Shown in pieces: positions 59,859-64,000 of a stretch of 64,000 bases of DNA. The DNA is taken from contig OY970283.1 of assembly GCA_963715995.1 (NCBI GenBank), forward strand, positions 372,001 through 436,000, read 5' to 3'. Both the position numbers and the translations under genes were made by a program. Origin of the DNA: DATBDN01 sp963715995 (GTDB lineage Bacteria; Actinomycetota; Thermoleophilia; Solirubrobacterales; Thermoleophilaceae). Below the pieces are notes generated by a model. That model worked only from the letters and a program-made list of their open reading frames with translations. It searched no databases and was not told where the DNA came from. Each line of letters opens with the position of its first letter. Within the stretch, counting starts at the first letter, position 1.

Positions 59859-60227
59859 ATGGCCCGGCGGCGAGTGAGATGGGCGAACCTGGGGCGGTCG
59901 GCCGCGTTGCTCGTCGCCGGTGCCATCGTCGTGACCCACGGGTGCGGCGACGGGGCCGCGCCGGCGGTGCGATTGCCGCCGGTCGTGCCCGTCAGGCCGT
60001 CCGCACCGGCTCCGCGCGCCGTCCCGACGTTGCGGCATGTCGGCGGCGCCGCTCCGGCGCCTCGAGCCCAGCCACCGCGCTCCGACCGGCGCCCGCGCCG
60101 CGCACACCATCGACGAGTGCGACGCAAGCCGTCGCAAACCGCGACAGCGCGGGCCCCGACGATCACGACCACGACGCCGCCGCGCTGGTGGCCACCAGCG
60201 CCCCCGCCGTTGCCCGAGTTCTTCTAG
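59859..60227 (+). CDS. Hypothetical Pro/Arg-rich protein with N-terminal membrane anchor
   Basis: 122 residues. A basic start and a hydrophobic segment (about residues 15-27) are followed by THGCG and then an extended Pro/Arg/Ala-rich tail ending PPPLPEFF. It could be a small secreted or membrane-tethered protein. Base composition does not exclude a spurious ORF. The stop shares CTAG with the stop of the convergent OtsA-like gene. Confidence 0.45.
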   Translation: MARRRVRWANLGRSAALLVAGAIVVTHGCGDGAAPAVRLPPVVPVRPSAPAPRAVPTLRHVGGAAPAPRAQPPRSDRRPRRAHHRRVRRKPSQTATARAPTITTTTPPRWWPPAPPPLPEFF

Positions 60228-61699
60228 GACGCAGCCGTGGCGCCGCGGCCGGCGCGCTTCGCGTCGATGTCGGAGAGCTGCTCGTCGACCCAGTCGCCCG
60301 GGTTGCGCGAGCGGATGATCTCCTTCAGCCCCTGCGCCCGCCACGAGCGCTCCTCGGGGGACATGGTCAGAGCGCGGTGGATCGCCTCGGCCTGCTCCTG
60401 CACGTCGAACGGGTTCACCGACAGCGCGAAGTCGAGCAGCTCCTCGTGGGCGCCGGTGTTCTCCGAGAGCACCGACACGCCCATCCGCTCGTTCACGAGC
60501 GGGCCCTCCTTCGCGACCAGGTTCATCCCGTCGAACATCGCGTTGACCATCAGCAGGTCGTAGTGCTTGTACGCGGCGATCGCCTCGTCGAGGTTCTCGC
60601 GCAGCTTCAGGTCGATCGGCATCCAGTCAGTGGTGCCATGGCGGTGGTTGACGACGGCGACCAGCGCCTCGATCTTCTCCAGGTACTCGACGTACTCGGG
60701 CACATCCTGGCGCGAGGGCATCATGTGCGCGATGAAGGTGACCTGCTCCCGGAACTCCGGGTGCTGCTCCAGGAACAGGTCGAAGGCGGCGAACCCGCGC
60801 AGCACGTTCTTGGACAGGTCGGCGCGGTCCACGCGGAGGATCAGGTGCTCGCGCCGGCGGCGCAGCAGCTCGCGCTCGTAGACGTGCACCTCGGGCCGCT
60901 GGGCCACGCGCGCGAACGTGTCGGCTGAGATCGGAAGCGGGTACGCGCGCACCCAGATCTCGCGGTCCTCGAAGTGGACGACGCCGTTCTCCTCGTCCAC
61001 CTCGAGGTCGAACAGCTCGCGGCAGCAGAGCAGGAAGTTCCGCTTGTAGTGCTCGGTGTGGAAGCCGATGATGTCGTTGGCGAGGATGCCCTCGTAGAGG
61101 TCCTCGCGCAGGTCGCGCGGGAGCACGCGCCACGAGTCCGGCTGCGACCACGGGATGTGGATGAAGTGCGTGATGAAGACGTCCGGCCGCGCGGCGCGGA
61201 TGGTGCGCGGTGCGGTGTAGAGGTGGTAGTCGTGCAGCATCACGACCGGCCCCTCCTGGTCGGCGATCTCCTCGAGGACGGCGTGCGCGAGGTCGTCGTT
61301 GACCACGCAGTAGCCCTGCTCGTAGGCCTCCACCTCGTGCTCGCGGATGTCCGGTGCGTTCGAGAGGTCCCAGAGGTAGTGCTGGATGAACCACAGCATC
61401 GGGTTCGCGATGATGTTGTAGAAGCGGTCGTAGGCCTCCGGGTCGGACTCGACGAGGCGGATCCGGTAGCGCCCGTCGTCGACCTCCAGGTCGAATGCCT
61501 GCCCGTCGTGCTCACGCGCGACCTGCACATCTTCGTCGCCCATCGCGGACGAGATCCAGAGCGCGTCGCGGTGATGCACCAGGCCCGTGAGCGCGGTGAC
61601 CAGGCCGCCGCCCCCGCGCGAGGCTGTGATCTCGCCGGTTTCCTCGTCGCGCGCGAAGCTGGCAGGCCCGCGGTTGGAGACGAGGACGAGATCGCTCAT
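60224..61699 (-). CDS. Trehalose-6-phosphate synthase-like glycosyltransferase (GT20)
   Basis: 491 residues. Retaining GT-B enzyme of the OtsA family: LVSNRGPASF and GGGGLVTAL at the N-terminus, VVMLHDYHLYTAPRTIR, FIHIPWSQPDSWRVLP, IGFHTEHYKRNFL, then LRVDRADLSKNVLRGF, MVNAMFDGMNLVAKEGP and SENTGAHEEL in the donor-binding domain. It would make trehalose-6-phosphate from an NDP-glucose and glucose-6-phosphate; the donor is not decidable. Coupled to the TreT-like gene by ATGA. Confidence 0.88.
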   Translation of the reverse strand: MSDLVLVSNRGPASFARDEETGEITASRGGGGLVTALTGLVHHRDALWISSAMGDEDVQVAREHDGQAFDLEVDDGRYRIRLVESDPEAYDRFYNIIANPMLWFIQHYLWDLSNAPDIREHEVEAYEQGYCVVNDDLAHAVLEEIADQEGPVVMLHDYHLYTAPRTIRAARPDVFITHFIHIPWSQPDSWRVLPRDLREDLYEGILANDIIGFHTEHYKRNFLLCCRELFDLEVDEENGVVHFEDREIWVRAYPLPISADTFARVAQRPEVHVYERELLRRRREHLILRVDRADLSKNVLRGFAAFDLFLEQHPEFREQVTFIAHMMPSRQDVPEYVEYLEKIEALVAVVNHRHGTTDWMPIDLKLRENLDEAIAAYKHYDLLMVNAMFDGMNLVAKEGPLVNERMGVSVLSENTGAHEELLDFALSVNPFDVQEQAEAIHRALTMSPEERSWRAQGLKEIIRSRNPGDWVDEQLSDIDAKRAGRGATAAS

Positions 61700-62937
61700 C
61701 GCAGGTCTTTGAAGATCTGAAGCCAGTCGCGCAGCAGACGCGGCGTCAGGAAGTTCCTGCGCACGTGCTCCTTGCCCGCGCGCGCGAGGCTGCGACCGAG
61801 CTCGGGCTCGCGCAGGATCTGGATGACGCGGTCGGCGCATTCGTCGGCCGAGGAGACCAGGTAACCGGTCTCCGAGTCGTGGATCTGGAGGGGGATGCCG
61901 CCGACGTTGCCGGCCACCATCGGGCGAGCCTTCCACAACGCCTCGGAGACGGTCAAGCCGAAGCCCTCGCGCGTGGACTTCTGGATCAGCACCTCCGACT
62001 GCGACTGGAAGGCGTTCACCTCGATCGCGCCGACGTTGTTGAGGTTGTTGAGGATCTTGATGTCGGGATCGCTGTCGGCGTAGGCGACGGTGTCGTTGAA
62101 GAACTCCCAGCCCTCGGGGTCGTCGGTCGCCATCGAGCCGACCAGCGCCAGCTGCACCTCCGGGAACTCCTCGTGCACGCGCCGGTAGGCGTCGATCACG
62201 CCGCGCGGGTCCTTCCACGGGTCGAAGCGCGACACCTGCGTGATCAGCGGGCGGTCTACGTCGATGCCGAACTGGTCGCACACGAACGCCGCGTCCTCCG
62301 GCGACAGAGCCATGTTCTTGGGCGACAGCGGGTCGATCGCCGGCGGGCAGATGTAGGTGCGCGGGCCGCTGCCGTTGGTGAGCGCCGCGGGCACGTACTC
62401 CTGCATGTGGAAGAGCGCCGCGTCGTAGTCCTGGAGGTGCGGCGCCAGCCGGTTGATCGTGGACTCGTTCGGAGTCGAGAGGTCGATGTGGCAGCGCCAG
62501 ACCCAGTGCTTCGACTTGTGCGGGACGAGGTTGCGGATGCCCGCCGGCTGAGGGTCGTGGACGATGACCACGTCCCAGTCCTCCGACAGCGCCTCGGCGT
62601 TCAGGTGGTTGTACTGCTCCCAGATCGCCCACTCGCCGGCGTTCAGGTCCTGCGGGTTGCCCTGGAGAGCGTTGTGCATCATCTTCGTCGCGTTGAAGAA
62701 CTCCTCGCGGCCGAGGATGACCTGCCATTCCGCCTCGACGCCGACGTCGCGCATCAGCGGGATCAGCGTGTAGAGAATCTCCGAGACGCCGCCGCCGAAC
62801 GCGGTAGCGGAGAGATGCAGCACGCGCAGCCCCTCGGCCCCGGCGGCAAGCTCCCTGATCTCGTCGACATTCGTGCGGCCTACGAGATGTGTGTAGTCGG
62901 CGAGCGACTTGTGTCCTACCGGGATCGGCTGGAGCAC
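61696..62937 (-). CDS. TreT-like trehalose synthase (GT4 glycosyltransferase)
   Basis: 413 residues. GT-B fold resembling trehalose glycosyltransferring synthase: HLSATAFGGGVSEILYTL, VVIVHDPQPAG, WRCHIDLSTPN, RFDPWKDPRGVIDAYR and QKSTREGFGLTVSEALWK with the conserved E-x7-E. TreT joins an NDP-glucose to glucose. With the GT20 gene behind it, this forms a two-enzyme trehalose unit. ATG 62937 suits the family start. Confidence 0.85.
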   Translation of the reverse strand: MLQPIPVGHKSLADYTHLVGRTNVDEIRELAAGAEGLRVLHLSATAFGGGVSEILYTLIPLMRDVGVEAEWQVILGREEFFNATKMMHNALQGNPQDLNAGEWAIWEQYNHLNAEALSEDWDVVIVHDPQPAGIRNLVPHKSKHWVWRCHIDLSTPNESTINRLAPHLQDYDAALFHMQEYVPAALTNGSGPRTYICPPAIDPLSPKNMALSPEDAAFVCDQFGIDVDRPLITQVSRFDPWKDPRGVIDAYRRVHEEFPEVQLALVGSMATDDPEGWEFFNDTVAYADSDPDIKILNNLNNVGAIEVNAFQSQSEVLIQKSTREGFGLTVSEALWKARPMVAGNVGGIPLQIHDSETGYLVSSADECADRVIQILREPELGRSLARAGKEHVRRNFLTPRLLRDWLQIFKDLR

Positions 62938-62973
62938 GGCTTCTCCTGTCGGGGGCGGGCGAAGGGTGTGAGG

Positions 62974-63366
62974 CTAGCCGGGCGTGACGGCGAGACGCTT
63001 GACGAGCACGGTCGAATCGGCAGCGTCCTCGTAGTGATCGACCGTGGCCTCGATGATCGCCCTGCTCAGCTCGCGTTCGTCGTCCGGCTCGCTGTCCCCG
63101 GCGCCCCCGCTCAGCGTCACCTCGAGGCGATCCTCCTCGAGTCTCATCCCCACGCGCAGCTCGGGGCTCTCCTCGTCGCCGGGCTGGTCCGGCTGGACGC
63201 GGCTGGTCGCCGCCTCGGTGACCGCCAGCTTCAGGTCGGCCACCTCGTCGGGGCCGAGCGGCGTGAGCCGGCAGACCGCTGACAGGGCCAGCCGTACGAG
63301 CACGAGGTACTCCGGCTTGGCGGGAATCCCGAGCGAGACTTCGCGGCTGTCGTTGGCGACATCCAT
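62974..63366 (-). CDS. RsbW-like anti-sigma/ATPase-fold protein with degenerate N-box
   Basis: 130 residues. The order matches HATPase_c_2 proteins (SLGIPAKPEYLVLVRLAL, DEVADLKLAVTEAAT), but the N-box, normally EACTNAVEHA-like, reads EAATSRVQP, losing the metal-binding Asn. It may bind a partner without kinase activity. A STAS protein at 44617 is a possible partner elsewhere. The frame opens one codon earlier at TTG 63369. Confidence 0.75.
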   Translation of the reverse strand: MDVANDSREVSLGIPAKPEYLVLVRLALSAVCRLTPLGPDEVADLKLAVTEAATSRVQPDQPGDEESPELRVGMRLEEDRLEVTLSGGAGDSEPDDERELSRAIIEATVDHYEDAADSTVLVKRLAVTPG

Positions 63367-63385
63367 CAACGGGCAGGTCGGGAGG

Positions 63386-64000
63386 CTAGGGACTCGGCTC
63401 GGGATTTGCGTTGCCGCCCGTCATGCGCGCAAGACGCCGGAGGCCCTTCGCAACCTCGTCCACCAGCTGTTCGTGCAGCCCGGCGTTGCCCGCGATCGCC
63501 ACCGACATCTGGAACTCGGCGGCCGAGCCGAGCAGCGGCCGCTCGTCGAACGGCTCGCCAGCGGCGTCGGTCACGACAGCGCCCGCTTCAGCGGCGATCA
63601 GCGCCGCGGCAGCGAGGTCGTAGGGCGAGTTGTTCAGAACCGCTCCGCCGCCGACGCGCTCGAACTCCGCGCGCATCCCGGGCACCTGCTCGACGAGCAG
63701 CGGCCCTGGCTCCACGTAGGCGTCGAGGCGCCCGTCGACCACGCACATCGTGTCGAAGCACGCCGAGCCGAGGTCGAAGCTCGCGCCGCCGACCGAGGAC
63801 ATGTCGATCAGGCCGCCGAGCACCTCCGTCAGCGGCCGCGCCGGGCGCCCGCGAAAGCCGAAGGTCCAGAACATGCGCTCGAGCCGCTCGTTGGCCGACA
63901 GCTGGGGCGGGCCGCCCTCGACGAGGCCCTTGCCACGCTCGGCCAGGAAGACCCGTCCGGACCGGATCTCGACCACGCAGCCGAGCGTCACATCCGCCAT
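63386..64000 (-). CDS. Inositol monophosphatase family protein, C-terminal part (runs off the window)
   Basis: 204 residues visible. GCVVEIRSGRVFLAERGKG, then a lid-like segment, and YDLAAAALIAAEAGAVVTD near the end correspond to the C-terminal half of the inositol-phosphatase/fructose-1,6-bisphosphatase fold (the WDxAAG-type metal site, here YDLAAA). The N-terminal metal motifs (GEE, DPxDGT) must lie beyond base 64000, so the ATG at 64000 is internal. Substrate unknown. Confidence 0.8.
   Translation of the reverse strand: MADVTLGCVVEIRSGRVFLAERGKGLVEGGPPQLSANERLERMFWTFGFRGRPARPLTEVLGGLIDMSSVGGASFDLGSACFDTMCVVDGRLDAYVEPGPLLVEQVPGMRAEFERVGGGAVLNNSPYDLAAAALIAAEAGAVVTDAAGEPFDERPLLGSAAEFQMSVAIAGNAGLHEQLVDEVAKGLRRLARMTGGNANPEPSP

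Noticed and set aside
60228..60243. AGGACGCAGCC near 60228 as another copy of the 49-base element
   Set aside because: It is the coding end of the OtsA-like gene and lacks the rest of the element.

Overview
The window is about 70% GC, packed with genes and free of insertion sequences, phage genes and CRISPR arrays. It looks like the chromosome of a high-GC Actinomycetota, most consistent with a Thermoleophilia/Solirubrobacterales-like bacterium. That placement is an inference from gene order and protein character: menaquinone biosynthesis, a QcrABC complex with cytochrome c fused to subunit IV, an 808-residue GyrB, a GyrA intein of the mycobacterial type, and DUF4446. It is not from a database search.

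Layout. 1-3907: edge of a Ser/Thr kinase gene, a membrane-anchored CARDB-like protein, DUF4446, prephenate dehydratase, an HNH endonuclease and a small coiled-coil membrane protein. 4185-20168 is the replication-origin neighbourhood: gyrA (intein, frameshifted), gyrB, a DciA-like gene, recF, dnaN and dnaA leftward, then rpmH, rnpA, yidD, yidC, khpB, rsmG rightward, a peptidase E gene carrying a parS-like site, and parA-parB. 20194-33677: tRNA-Ile, envelope glycosyltransferases, a bifunctional nuclease, Ddl, an aminotransferase (frameshifted), a phosphodiesterase, GtrA, YmdB, an M42 peptidase and an ABC exporter. 33674-41771: a methyltransferase, then heme genes (hemB, a fused siroheme-decarboxylase-like gene, hemL), the cytochrome bc complex, and menaquinone/isoprenoid genes. 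41779-47661: a zinc-ribbon protein, dcd, tatAC, a TPR-like protein, a STAS protein, tRNA-Lys, a membrane protein, a GIY-YIG protein, a class IV aminotransferase and a probable 33-residue small ORF. 47704-52367: a nucleotide-sugar cluster (wecB-like, frameshifted; UDP-sugar dehydrogenase; oxidoreductase; acyltransferase). 52332-59795, leftward: rpsF, a GNAT gene, ssb, rpsR, rplI, dnaB (intein), a DnaI/DnaC-like helicase loader and purA. 59859-64000: a Pro/Arg-rich protein, an OtsA-like and a TreT-like trehalose pair, a degenerate RsbW-like protein and the edge of an inositol-monophosphatase-family gene.

Genes are tightly coupled: most neighbours on a strand overlap as ATGA, GTGA, TTGA and, unusually, CTGA. 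Genes that open a transcription unit repeatedly have a TANNNT -10 hexamer 6-12 bases before the start codon and little or no Shine-Dalgarno sequence, which implies widespread leaderless transcription.

Most notable observations: (1) a 49-base dispersed intergenic element in three copies whose stem shows compensatory base changes; (2) several genes that appear to start at CTG inside a CTGA overlap; (3) three single-base frameshifts, in gyrA, an aminotransferase gene and wecB, all explained by TCGAGA reading as TCGAAGA; (4) coexistence of a DciA-like protein and a DnaI/DnaC-like loader; (5) a fused siroheme-decarboxylase-like gene between hemB and hemL; (6) homing inteins in both GyrA and DnaB. 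All calls come from reading the sequence; no search or structure prediction was run.
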